Origin: Pseudomonas sp. GD04019
Lineage (GTDB): Bacteria; Pseudomonadota; Gammaproteobacteria; Pseudomonadales; Pseudomonadaceae
Length of the DNA: 64,000 nt
NCBI RefSeq assembly: GCF_029837695.1
Contig: NZ_JAOEEA010000009.1
Span: forward strand, 186,001 to 250,000
Direction: 5' to 3'
The notes under the pieces are model-generated. The model was given only the letters and a program-made list of their open reading frames with translations, did no database searches and had not been told where the DNA came from. The first letter of the stretch is position 1, and each line of letters starts with the position of its first letter. Made by a program: the position numbers and the translations under genes. This document shows positions 49,449 through 57,952 of this stretch, one piece after another.

Positions 49449-50539
49449 GCGCTGGACGGCGGTTCTTGCGAATCGCCGGAAGACTCTCCGTAAAGTGCGG
49501 AAAGTTTATAGAAATCATGCGCATGGCGCAGCAATACCATGATCACCGCCGCCACCGGCAGGGCCAGCAGTACGCCGGTGAAGCCGAATAGCTGACCGCC
49601 GGCGAGTATGGCGAAGATCACGGCAACCGGGTGCAGGCCGATACGATCGCCGACCAGCATGGGCGTCAGCACCATGCCTTCGAGCAGTTGGCCGATGCTG
49701 AACACCACGGCGATGCCGATCAGCGGGTACAGATCGAAGCCGGCGTACTGGAACAGGGCGGCCACCACGGCGGCGCCGAAGCCGACGATGAAGCCCATGT
49801 ACGGCACGATGCTGGCCAGGCCAGCAAGCAGGCCTATCAGCAGACCCAGCTCCAGGCCGACTGTCATCAGGCCAATCGAATAGATGGCGGCCAGGGCCAG
49901 CATCACCAGCAACTGACCGCGCATGAAGGCACCGAGCACTTCATGGCATTCGCCGACCAGGCGCACGACTAGACCTTCACGGGCCCGCGGCAGCAGGTTC
50001 TGCAGCTTGGCCATCATCAGGTCCCAGTCGCGTAGCAGGTAGAAGGCCACCACCGGGATCAGGAACAGGTTGCCCAGCCAGCCGAGCAGCGCCAGGCTCG
50101 ACGCGGTGGCCTGGGCCAGCAGGCCGCCGACGATGTCGGTGGTCTTGCCCAGGTGCCCGGACAGCGCCTGCTTGACCTGTTCGAAGCGCCAGAAGCCCTC
50201 GGCCAGACCGAGTTGCGCCTGCACCCACGGCAGCGCATGGTGCTGGGCCCAATCCAGGCCCTGCGGCGCCAGCTCGTAGAGACGCACCAACTGGCGGCCG
50301 AGCATGGGAATCAGCACCAACAGCATGATCAGCAACAGCAGGCTGAACAGCCCGAAGACGATGACCACGCTCCAGGTACGGGACAGGCCACGCTTCTCCA
50401 GGCGATCCACCAGCGGATCGCCCATGTAGGCCAGCAGCATCGCCACCAGAAACGGCGAGAGGATCGGGGTGAGCAGGTAGATAAGCCAGCCACACAGGAA
50501 CAGTCCGGCCAGCCATAGCCAACGCCGCGAATCGGTCAT
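49445..50539 (-). CDS. AI-2E family (PerM-like) transporter
   Basis: The 364-residue inner-membrane protein has about eight helices, including the motif PYMGFIVGFGAAVVAALFQ and GIAVVFSIGQLLEGMVLTPMLVG typical of the AI-2E/PerM family. Members export diverse small molecules or Na+; the substrate is not evident. An in-frame GTG nine bases upstream is possible, but GGAG is eight bases before the ATG at 50539. It is coupled with hda by a four-base overlap. Confidence 0.92.
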   Translation of the reverse strand: MTDSRRWLWLAGLFLCGWLIYLLTPILSPFLVAMLLAYMGDPLVDRLEKRGLSRTWSVVIVFGLFSLLLLIMLLVLIPMLGRQLVRLYELAPQGLDWAQHHALPWVQAQLGLAEGFWRFEQVKQALSGHLGKTTDIVGGLLAQATASSLALLGWLGNLFLIPVVAFYLLRDWDLMMAKLQNLLPRAREGLVVRLVGECHEVLGAFMRGQLLVMLALAAIYSIGLMTVGLELGLLIGLLAGLASIVPYMGFIVGFGAAVVAALFQYAGFDLYPLIGIAVVFSIGQLLEGMVLTPMLVGDRIGLHPVAVIFAILAGGQLFGFTGVLLALPVAAVIMVLLRHAHDFYKLSALYGESSGDSQEPPSSA

Positions 50540-50620
50540 CTCAGGCACTCCGCCTCTGGTGATGGAACCTGCACGCCCACCGGGCAGTGCACCTATCAGT
50601 CCTTGAACGGCTAACCGCGG

Positions 50621-51646
50621 TTACCAGCGGAAGCGCATGAGATTGGCCGGCGCCGGAGCGGGTGCAGCCTGCGGATCGCTGCTGGCATCCAGCGGCGCGG
50701 CATCGGCCGGCACTTCCTGCAGGCCAGCCAGACCCAACTGGGCGCGCAGCTGTTCGGCGCTGGCGTTGACCTGCCAGACCATCTGATCACCCTTGATCCG
50801 CACCAGGCGCGCGGCGAAGGGTTCGAGCAGACGCTCCAGCTCGGCGTAGCGACCCAGGTCGGCGCCCTGGATTTCCAAGGTCAGGGCGCTGGCGGCGCCC
50901 GGCTTGACCAGGAAGCGAGGGGCCAGACGCTCGCTCACGGCCAGCAGCACGGCATCGGCCAGCGCCTTCTGGTCAGCGCCCTGGGCCTTGCCCTGCTCAC
51001 GGGCGTCGCCCAGCCACAGGCGCCACTCGGCCTGCCACTGGCCACCCTCTTCACGGGCCTGCACGGCCAGCAAGGCATCGGCGCCGTAGCGCTCGGAGGC
51101 CGGTTGCAGCGCGTCCGGCTGACTGGCGGCGAGGTTTTCCGGAGTAGCGACCAGCTGTTCCTCTAGATCGGCCAGCGGCAGGCGTAGCGGCAAGCCGCGA
51201 TGCTGGGCGGCCTGTTGCAGCGGCGCGGCCGCTTCCTGGCCATCGCCGATCAGGCTGACACCTTCGGCGCCGCTGTTCAGCCACCAGGCCAGAATGGCCG
51301 GGCGATTGGCGCCCCACAGCGCCAGGCCGGCCTGGCGCAGCTTGTTCTCGGTGGTCACAGGATCGAAGTCCACCACCAGGGTCTCGCCTTCATAGACGTA
51401 TTGGCTAACCAGCTGTTGCGGGTCGTGGCGCACTCCTTCCAGCGCCGGGCTCTGCACCGCCTTGGCGTCGCCGGTCAGGCGCAGCACCAGGGTCTCCAGG
51501 GCGCGATTGAGGGCGGCGGTGCGCTCCTCCGGCTGCTGGCTGGAGACCGGCTCGCGCACCTGGTAGAGGCCGCTGACCGTCTCGGCCAGGGCCGGCAGGC
51601 TGAGCAGCGAGAGGCAAAGTGCAAACAGGCGGGCGGACAGGCGCAT
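50621..51646 (-). CDS. DUF2066 domain exported protein
   Basis: The 341-residue protein has a signal peptide (MRLSARLFALCLSLLSLPALA, cleavage before ETV). The N-terminal region (YQVREPVSSQQPEERTAALNRALETLVLRLTG) is the DUF2066 hallmark. The C-terminus is Pro/Ala-rich and ends in NLMRFRW. The function is unknown. It precedes the permease gene by 81 bases in the same direction and is divergent from purM. Confidence 0.88.
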   Translation of the reverse strand: MRLSARLFALCLSLLSLPALAETVSGLYQVREPVSSQQPEERTAALNRALETLVLRLTGDAKAVQSPALEGVRHDPQQLVSQYVYEGETLVVDFDPVTTENKLRQAGLALWGANRPAILAWWLNSGAEGVSLIGDGQEAAAPLQQAAQHRGLPLRLPLADLEEQLVATPENLAASQPDALQPASERYGADALLAVQAREEGGQWQAEWRLWLGDAREQGKAQGADQKALADAVLLAVSERLAPRFLVKPGAASALTLEIQGADLGRYAELERLLEPFAARLVRIKGDQMVWQVNASAEQLRAQLGLAGLQEVPADAAPLDASSDPQAAPAPAPANLMRFRW

Positions 51647-51844
51647 CGATTAGGGTCTCGGTTGGGGAGGATGTGCCTGGGCGGCACTCGAAGGGCTATA
51701 CCTTAAACAGCCGCCTGTCCCCCGGCAACCGTCGCGCCAGGTGGCCGCTGGCGGGCAAGCCTGATAAAATCGCGCGCCTTCGCGGACCGGCCCGCGCCAA
51801 TGCCGGTCGCCCACAGCATTCCCCCCTTCTAAAGGCCTGAACCC

Positions 51845-52903
51845 ATGAGCAAGCAACCCTCCATCAGCTACAAGGATGCAGGTGTCGACATCGACGCCGG
51901 CGAAGCCCTGGTCGAGCGCATCAAAGGCGTGGCCAAGCGTACCGCGCGTCCGGAAGTCATGGGTGGCCTGGGTGGTTTCGGCGCCCTTTGCGAAATTCCT
52001 GCCGGCTACAAGCAGCCGGTACTGGTGTCCGGCACCGACGGCGTCGGCACCAAGCTGCGCCTGGCGCTGAACCTGAACAAGCACGACAGCATCGGCCAGG
52101 ACCTGGTCGCCATGTGCGTCAACGACCTGGTGGTGTGCGGCGCCGAGCCGCTGTTCTTCCTCGACTATTACGCCACCGGCAAGCTGAACGTCGACGTGGC
52201 TGCCACCGTGGTCACCGGCATCGGCGCCGGTTGCGAACTGGCCGGCTGCTCCCTGGTCGGTGGTGAAACCGCCGAGATGCCGGGCATGTACGAAGGCGAA
52301 GACTACGACCTGGCCGGCTTCTGCGTCGGCGTGGTGGAAAAGGCCGAGATCATCGACGGCTCGAAAGTGGTCACCGGCGACGCACTGATCGCCCTGCCCT
52401 CCTCCGGCCCGCACTCCAACGGCTACTCGCTGATCCGCAAAATTCTTGAAGTCAGTGGCACCGATATCGAAGCCACCGAGCTGAACGGTAGCAAGCTGGC
52501 CGACCTGCTGATGGCGCCGACCCGCATCTACGTCAAGCCGCTGCTGAAACTGATCAAGGACACCGGCGCAGTCAAAGCCATGGCCCACATCACCGGCGGC
52601 GGCCTGCTCGACAACATCCCGCGCGTACTGCCGGAAGGCGCCCAGGCGGTGATCGACGTGGCCAGCTGGAACCGCCCGGCCGTGTTCGACTTCCTGCAGG
52701 AAAAAGGCAACGTCGACGAGCACGAAATGCACCGCGTACTGAACTGCGGCGTCGGCATGGTCATCTGCGTCGCCCAGGATCAGGTCGAGGCCACCCTGGC
52801 CAGCCTGCGCGCCTCGGGTGAAACTCCGTGGGTGATCGGCCAGATCGCCCAGGCCGCCGAAGGTGCCGAGCTGGTCGTGCTGAACAACCTGAAAGCCCAC
52901 TGA
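51845..52903 (+). CDS. purM: Phosphoribosylformylglycinamidine cyclo-ligase (AIR synthetase)
   Basis: PurM closes the imidazole ring of AIR with ATP. The 352 residues show [53 protein letters not shown] and [12 protein letters not shown], all typical of the PurM/SelD ATP-binding family. It overlaps purN by one base (TGATG), so PurN follows from the same transcript. The region upstream (51647-51844) holds divergent promoters and no gene. Confidence 0.98.
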   Translation: MSKQPSISYKDAGVDIDAGEALVERIKGVAKRTARPEVMGGLGGFGALCEIPAGYKQPVLVSGTDGVGTKLRLALNLNKHDSIGQDLVAMCVNDLVVCGAEPLFFLDYYATGKLNVDVAATVVTGIGAGCELAGCSLVGGETAEMPGMYEGEDYDLAGFCVGVVEKAEIIDGSKVVTGDALIALPSSGPHSNGYSLIRKILEVSGTDIEATELNGSKLADLLMAPTRIYVKPLLKLIKDTGAVKAMAHITGGGLLDNIPRVLPEGAQAVIDVASWNRPAVFDFLQEKGNVDEHEMHRVLNCGVGMVICVAQDQVEATLASLRASGETPWVIGQIAQAAEGAELVVLNNLKAH

Positions 52904-53550
52904 TGGCCGACTGCAATGTCGTGGTGTTGATTTCGGGGTCCGGCAGCAACCTGCAGGCCCTGATCGACAGCATCGCCAAAGACGGCAATCCGGCGCGCAT
53001 CGCCGCGGTGATTTCCAACCGCGCCGATGCCTACGGCCTGGAGCGGGCCAAGCAGGCAGGTATCACCACCCGGGTGCTGGACCACAAGCAGTTCGACGGC
53101 CGCGAGGCCTTCGACGCCGCGCTGGTCGAGGCCATCGACGGCTTCGACCCGCAGCTGGTGGTGCTGGCCGGCTTTATGCGCATCCTCACGCCTGGGTTCG
53201 TCAATCACTACACCGGTCGTTTACTGAACATCCATCCCTCGCTGCTGCCCAAGTACAAGGGCCTGCACACCCACCAGCGTGCGCTGGAGGCCGGTGACAG
53301 CGAGCATGGCTGCAGCGTGCACTTCGTCACCGAGGAACTCGATGGCGGGCCTCTGGTCGTACAGGCGGTGGTGCCGGTAGAGTCTGGCGATACGCCGGAA
53401 AGCCTGGCCCAGCGCGTGCATTCCCAGGAGCACCACATCTATCCTCTGGCGATGCGCTGGTTCGCCGAGGGTCGCCTGCAACTGGGCGCCAGCGGCGCTC
53501 AACTGGACGGCAAGGACCTGCCGGCCACCGGACACCTGATCCGCACATAG
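52903..53550 (+). CDS. purN: Phosphoribosylglycinamide formyltransferase
   Basis: PurN transfers a formyl group from 10-formyltetrahydrofolate to GAR. The 215 residues have LISGSGSNLQALID, AGFMRILTPGFVNHYTGRLLNIHPSLLPKYKG (the catalytic Asn/His) and EELDGGPLVVQAVVPV (Asp). It is coupled to purM and stops 8 bases before a DUF3108 gene. Confidence 0.97.
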   Translation: MADCNVVVLISGSGSNLQALIDSIAKDGNPARIAAVISNRADAYGLERAKQAGITTRVLDHKQFDGREAFDAALVEAIDGFDPQLVVLAGFMRILTPGFVNHYTGRLLNIHPSLLPKYKGLHTHQRALEAGDSEHGCSVHFVTEELDGGPLVVQAVVPVESGDTPESLAQRVHSQEHHIYPLAMRWFAEGRLQLGASGAQLDGKDLPATGHLIRT

Positions 53551-53558
53551 GAGATTCC

Positions 53559-54278
53559 ATGCCCCGCGTTCTGCTGATGCTGCTCGCCCTCCTGGCCCTG
53601 CCAGTACAGGCCGCCCTGGAGCTCAAGCCCTTCTCTGCCAGCTACACCGCCGACTGGAAGCAGGTGCCGATCAGCGGCACTGCCAGCCGCAGCCTGGAGG
53701 CCCTGGACAACGGCCGCTGGGAGCTGAAATTCGAGGCCTCGATGCTGGTGGCCAGTCTCAGCGAGACCAGCACCTTCCGCATGGAGAACGATGCCTTCCT
53801 GCCGCTGACTTATCGCTTCGACCGCAGCGGCCTGGGCAAGGCCAAGCAAATCGAACTGGACTTCGACTGGACCGAGAAGCAGGTGCTGGGCAACGACCGC
53901 GGCGAGCCGGTGCGCTTCCCGCTCAACCGCGGCATCCAGGACAAGTCGACCTACCAGCTGGTACTGCAGCACGACGTTGCCGCCGGCAAGCAGAGCATGA
54001 GCTACCAGGTGATCGACGGCGACGAGGTCGAGACCTACGACTTCCGCGTGCTGGGTAGCGAGCGGGTGCGCACCAAGGCCGGGCTGATCGAGGCGATCAA
54101 GGTCGAGCGCGTGCGCGACCCCACCCAGAGCAGCCGCAAGACCGTGCTGTGGTTCGCCAAGGACTGGAATTACCTGCTGGTACGTCTGCACCAGGTGGAG
54201 AAGGACGGCAAGGAATACCAGATCATGCTCAAGGACGGCCAAGTCGACGGCCGTACCGTCGAGGGCATCGCCGAGTAA
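53559..54278 (+). CDS. DUF3108 domain exported protein
   Basis: The 239-residue protein has a signal peptide (MPRVLLMLLALLALPVQA) and a beta-rich DUF3108 domain (FSASYTADWKQVPISGTASRSLE, VLWFAKDWNYLLVRLHQVE). Family members are periplasmic or outer-membrane-associated with unknown function. AGGAG overlaps the purN stop region, so it is the third gene of the purMN operon. A strong terminator follows. Confidence 0.88.
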   Translation: MPRVLLMLLALLALPVQAALELKPFSASYTADWKQVPISGTASRSLEALDNGRWELKFEASMLVASLSETSTFRMENDAFLPLTYRFDRSGLGKAKQIELDFDWTEKQVLGNDRGEPVRFPLNRGIQDKSTYQLVLQHDVAAGKQSMSYQVIDGDEVETYDFRVLGSERVRTKAGLIEAIKVERVRDPTQSSRKTVLWFAKDWNYLLVRLHQVEKDGKEYQIMLKDGQVDGRTVEGIAE

Positions 54279-54293
54279 CACTCGCGTACACGA

Positions 54294-54320
54294 AGAAGCC
54301 GGGCACTGCCCGGCTTTTTT
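54294..54320 (+). terminator. Terminator of the purM-purN operon
   Basis: AGCCGGGC-ACT-GCCCGGCT (54297-54315) is followed by five T. Confidence 0.92.
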
Positions 54321-54371
54321 CTGCCCGGCAACCGGCCTAGCCTGTACTCATCGCCCCAGGGGGAAAGCGCC

Positions 54372-54641
54372 ATGAACGACTATCAGCCGGTTTCCTGCAG
54401 CCTCTACGATCACCTCGAAGTGGCCTGCCTGCAGCACTACCGCCTGGCCATCGAGCTGCGCGACGGCACCCGCCTAGAGGCCGAGGCGATCACCACCGAG
54501 ACCGATGAACAGAAGCGGGAATTTCTCGTGGTGCGCGACGCTCGGGGCCTGCACAGGCTGCGCCTGGATCACCTATTGGCGATCACGCCACTCACCGACA
54601 ACGCCCGCTTCGACCGCATCGAACCGGGCCCGCGCTGTTGA
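54372..54641 (+). CDS. rof: Rho-binding antiterminator Rof (YaeO)
   Basis: The 89-residue protein begins MNDYQPVSCSLYDHLEVACLQ and continues with LAIELRDGTRLEAEAITTETD and LVVRDARGLHRLRLDHLLAI, colinear with E. coli Rof (84 residues). Rof binds the N-terminal RNA site of the Rho hexamer and reduces termination. AGGGGG lies upstream of the ATG. It converges, nearly touching, with the NMT1/GGDEF gene. Confidence 0.88.
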   Translation: MNDYQPVSCSLYDHLEVACLQHYRLAIELRDGTRLEAEAITTETDEQKREFLVVRDARGLHRLRLDHLLAITPLTDNARFDRIEPGPRC

Positions 54642-54642
54642 A

Positions 54643-56298
54643 TCAGCCCTGCCCCGCCGCCATCACCTGATTGCGACCGGCCTTCTTCGCCGCGTACAGC
54701 GCATTGTCGGCGCACAGGATCAGGCTCTCGCTGTCGCGCCCGTCGTCCGGATACAGGGCATAACCGGCGGAAAAGCTGAAGTGGCGTTGCGGCGCCACAT
54801 CCAGCGGCGCCAGTGCGCTGAAGTCCTGGCGCAACTGCTCCACGCGCTGGGCCAACGCCATCTGACTGATGCGCGGCAGCACCAGCAGAAATTCCTCGCC
54901 GCCCCAGCGACAGAGAATGTCGCCGGCCCGCGCATGGCCGCGCAGCAGGTCGGCCAGGGCCAGTAGCACCTGGTCACCGGCCGTGTGACCGTAGGTGTCG
55001 TTGACCAGCTTGAAGTAGTCGGCGTCGATCAACACCAGTCCCACGCCATAGCCCTCGCGCTCGGCGCGGGCGATCTCCAGCGGCAGGCTGGCGTAGAGAT
55101 AGCGGCGGTTGTACAGGTTGGTCAGCGGGTCGCGCTCGGCGGCGAAACGCAGCTGGTCCTGCAGCTGCTGGTTCTCGCGCAGCCGCTCGGTCAGCGCCTG
55201 GTTGCTCAGGCGCAGGGACCGGCTCAGGCGATAGAAGCGCTGCGCGACCCAGGCCAGCAACAGCAGGCCGCCGAGAATCACCAGGCTGACCCAGTTGAGC
55301 ATGCGGCTGCCCAGGGGTTGCGGCACCTGATAGATCAGACCGTCAACGCCCGTCCCCGGCGGCAGCATGCCCAGCTCCTGGTACACCGCGGCGATGCTCT
55401 GCCAGCGCCCCTGATGCTGGTAACCCATCTCGATCAGGTCGGGAAACACCAGGCGGCGCATCTGCTCGGCCTCGAAACGCAGCTTGCCCTCGCTCAGCTC
55501 AGGGGCGTAACGCTGGCGAATCAACGCAATGCTGCCCTCGACATCGGCAAACGCCTCGCGCCAGCCGTGCAGACTGGCGGCGCGGAAGGCCTCGACCAGC
55601 GCCGGATCGCCACGCAGCAGGCGCTCGCTGGCGAAAAGCGCGTCGCCGTAGAAATCGATGCCCGCCGCCCGCGGCGTCATCTCGATGTAGTCGAGGCCCT
55701 GCTGCTGCAGTACATAGGCCTCGTCGGTGGAGTAACCGGAAATCACATCGACCCGGCCCTCCAGCAGGGCCTGCAGCTGATCGTCCATGGGCGGCACGCG
55801 CACCAGGCTGTCGCGGGCGATGCCTTCGTGTTGCAGGTAGGCGAACGGCTCGGCCTCGGCATCGTGCAGCACCACGCGCTTGCCTGGTAGATCGTGCACG
55901 CTGCCGATACCGGCGGCACGCCGGGCGAACAGCACGGCCGGCGAATGCTGGAAGATCACCGCCAGGCTCACCAGCGGACGACCCTGCACATGGGCCAGGA
56001 CCAACTCCGAACCGGCAATGCCGAAGTCGGCGCGCTCGGCCTGCACCTCGTCCATGGCATCAATACCCGGCCGCCAAGGCAGGATGCGCAGGTCGATGCC
56101 GGCATCGCGGTAGTAGCCGCGCTCCAGCGCCAGATAATAGCCGGCGAACTGGAACTGGTGGCGCCACTTCAGCTGCAGACTGACCGGGCGCAACTCCTCG
56201 GCCTGGGCTGGCAGCACCAGCGCCAGGCAGATCAGCCAGATGCCGCTCAGGAGGCCGCGGCAAAAGCCGCGGCGCGGTGCAGGGTGAATATGGGACAA
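54643..56298 (-). CDS. NMT1-type periplasmic sensor diguanylate cyclase
   Basis: The 551-residue inner-membrane protein has a signal or anchor helix (LSGIWLICLALVLPAQA). A periplasmic NMT1/THI5-like substrate-binding domain spans about 35-320 (LKWRHQFQFAGYYLALERGYYRDAGIDLRI, DFGIAGSELVLAHVQGRPL). One transmembrane helix (about 335-360), a coiled coil (NQALTERLRENQQLQDQL) and a C-terminal GGDEF domain with RWGGEEF follow. An I-site RAGD sits four residues before the motif, so the cyclase should be product-inhibited. A pyrimidine-like ligand is probable but unproven. No ATG is available; TTG at 56298 is the best start. Confidence 0.9.
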   Translation of the reverse strand: MSHIHPAPRRGFCRGLLSGIWLICLALVLPAQAEELRPVSLQLKWRHQFQFAGYYLALERGYYRDAGIDLRILPWRPGIDAMDEVQAERADFGIAGSELVLAHVQGRPLVSLAVIFQHSPAVLFARRAAGIGSVHDLPGKRVVLHDAEAEPFAYLQHEGIARDSLVRVPPMDDQLQALLEGRVDVISGYSTDEAYVLQQQGLDYIEMTPRAAGIDFYGDALFASERLLRGDPALVEAFRAASLHGWREAFADVEGSIALIRQRYAPELSEGKLRFEAEQMRRLVFPDLIEMGYQHQGRWQSIAAVYQELGMLPPGTGVDGLIYQVPQPLGSRMLNWVSLVILGGLLLLAWVAQRFYRLSRSLRLSNQALTERLRENQQLQDQLRFAAERDPLTNLYNRRYLYASLPLEIARAEREGYGVGLVLIDADYFKLVNDTYGHTAGDQVLLALADLLRGHARAGDILCRWGGEEFLLVLPRISQMALAQRVEQLRQDFSALAPLDVAPQRHFSFSAGYALYPDDGRDSESLILCADNALYAAKKAGRNQVMAAGQG

Positions 56299-56408
56299 GG
56301 AGGCGGAACCTCGCGCGAGATCGCTCCTGTAGGTCTAGCAGAAGCGCAGCGGGATGAAAAACGCCGCATTCCGGCGGAAGGCGGCGTCTGTTCAGGCGTG
56401 GCGGGTGA

Positions 56409-56948
56409 TCACCACATCAGATCGTCCGGCACCTGGTAGGCGGCGTACGGGTCGTCGGCGTCCGGCGCCTCGGTTTGGGTGTTTAGCAGCAGCACGCGGG
56501 CCGGGTCGCGCTCCTGGATCTTCAGCGCCGCTTCGCGCGGGATCACCTCGTAGGCGCCGCCGAGGCGGACGATGGCCAGCGACCCGCGGCTGAGCTTGTC
56601 GCGCATCAGGGCGTTGACCGAGAGGCGCTTGACCTTCTTTTCGTCGATGAAGTTGTAGTAGTCCTCGGTGGTCAGCTTGGGCAGGCGGCTGGTCTCGATC
56701 AGCTGCTTGATCTGCGCGGCGATCGCCTTCTGCTCGGCCTTCTCCTGCTGCTGGCGATTCAGCTCCTGGTCCTTGGCGGCCTTCTCGGCCTTGGCCTGCA
56801 GGGCGGCCTGCCTTTGCGAGTCGTCCACCTCGACCTGGTTCTTCTTCTCCAGGCGTTGCTGCTTCTGCTTCTGCTTGCCGGCCTGCTTGGCCTGCTTTTC
56901 ATTGACCAGGCCGGCTTTCAGCAGCTGGTCGCGGAGGGAAAGGCTCAT
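56409..56948 (-). CDS. DUF2058 family protein (YaiL-like)
   Basis: The 179-residue protein starts MSLSLRDQLLKAGLVNEKQAKQ and has a long Lys/Gln/Glu-rich helix (residues 15-85) followed by a compact domain with FIDEKKVKRLSVNALMRDKLSRGSLAIV. This is the DUF2058/YaiL family, described as a nucleoprotein-like protein of unknown role. ATG at 56948 is the natural start. It starts 19 bases after the mazG stop. Confidence 0.88.
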   Translation of the reverse strand: MSLSLRDQLLKAGLVNEKQAKQAGKQKQKQQRLEKKNQVEVDDSQRQAALQAKAEKAAKDQELNRQQQEKAEQKAIAAQIKQLIETSRLPKLTTEDYYNFIDEKKVKRLSVNALMRDKLSRGSLAIVRLGGAYEVIPREAALKIQERDPARVLLLNTQTEAPDADDPYAAYQVPDDLMW

Positions 56949-56967
56949 GGATACTCGCTCTTGATCA

Positions 56968-57807
56968 TCAGCAGCCCGGGGACTGCTTTTCCAGTTTCTT
57001 GGCTTCGCCCCACAGGGCGTCCAGCTCTTCCAGGCTGCAATTCTCGATGGGGCGACCGGCGTCGCGCAATGCCTGTTCGATGTAGTGGAAGCGCCGCTCG
57101 AACTTGTTGTTGGCCGCACGCAGGGCCGTTTCCGGATCGACCTTGAGGTGCCGCGCCAGATTCACTGCGACGAACAACAGGTCGCCGACCTCTTCGGCGA
57201 TGGCCTCAGCATCGTTTTCGCTCATGGCCTCCAGCACTTCGTCCAGCTCCTCGCGCAGCTTGTCCACCACCGGCAGCGCTTCCGGCCAGTCGAAACCGAC
57301 CTGGGCCGCACGCTTCTGCAGCTTGGCCGCACGGCTCAGGGCCGGCAGCGCGTGGGGCACATCGTCGAGCAGCGACAGCTGCTCCGGCGCGGCGGCCTTC
57401 TCGGCACGTTCTTCGGCCTTGATCTCTTCCCAGCGCTGCTTGATCGCCGCCTCTTCCAGTCGCGCCATGTCCGGCGCGCCATACAGGTCGCCATCGGGGA
57501 ACACGTGGGGATGGCGGCGCACCAGCTTGCGGGTGATGCCATCGACCACCGCAGCGAACTCGAAGCGCCCCTCCTCCTTGGCCAGCTGGCTGTAGTAGAC
57601 GACTTGGAACAGCAGGTCGCCCAGCTCGCCGGGCAGGTGGTCGAAGTCGCCGCGCTCGATGGCGTCGGCCACCTCGTAGGCTTCTTCGAGGGTGTAGGGA
57701 ACGATGGTCGCGTAGCTCTGCTTGAGGTCCCAGGGGCAGCCGTGCTGCGGGTCGCGCAGGCGGGCCATCAGGTGCAGCAGATCGTCGAGGGAATAACGGT
57801 CTTGCAT
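56968..57807 (-). CDS. mazG: Nucleoside triphosphate pyrophosphohydrolase MazG
   Basis: The 279-residue protein has two MazG helical domains, with the metal-binding EExxE/ExxD pattern in CPWDLKQSYATIVPYTLEEAYEVADAIE and ELGDLLFQVV and again in LREELDEVLEAM and EEVGDLLFVAVNLARHL. MazG hydrolyses NTPs and in E. coli lowers ppGpp effects by limiting substrate. It lies beside relA, its usual neighbour. Confidence 0.96.
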   Translation of the reverse strand: MQDRYSLDDLLHLMARLRDPQHGCPWDLKQSYATIVPYTLEEAYEVADAIERGDFDHLPGELGDLLFQVVYYSQLAKEEGRFEFAAVVDGITRKLVRRHPHVFPDGDLYGAPDMARLEEAAIKQRWEEIKAEERAEKAAAPEQLSLLDDVPHALPALSRAAKLQKRAAQVGFDWPEALPVVDKLREELDEVLEAMSENDAEAIAEEVGDLLFVAVNLARHLKVDPETALRAANNKFERRFHYIEQALRDAGRPIENCSLEELDALWGEAKKLEKQSPGC

Positions 57808-57837
57808 GAGTCAGTCTCTAGGATTGGGCTACGCACT

Positions 57838-57950
57838 CCCCTCTCCCTCCGGGAGAGGGGCCGGGGGTGAGGGATCACGCAACTCCGGGTCGCCTATGGC
57901 CCCCTCACCCTACGCGGGCCGCCCGACCCTCTCCCAGAGGGAGAGGGGGA
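57838..57950. repeat. Nested extragenic palindromes between mazG and relA
   Basis: CCCCTCTCCC-N3-GGGAGAGGGG (57838-57860) and a second copy (57927-57948) enclose GGGTGAGGG (57865-57873) and its complement CCCTCACCC (57902-57910). It is a repeat-type intergenic element found widely in pseudomonads and related bacteria. It could act as a terminator for relA on the minus strand. Confidence 0.7.
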
Positions 57951-57952
57951 AA

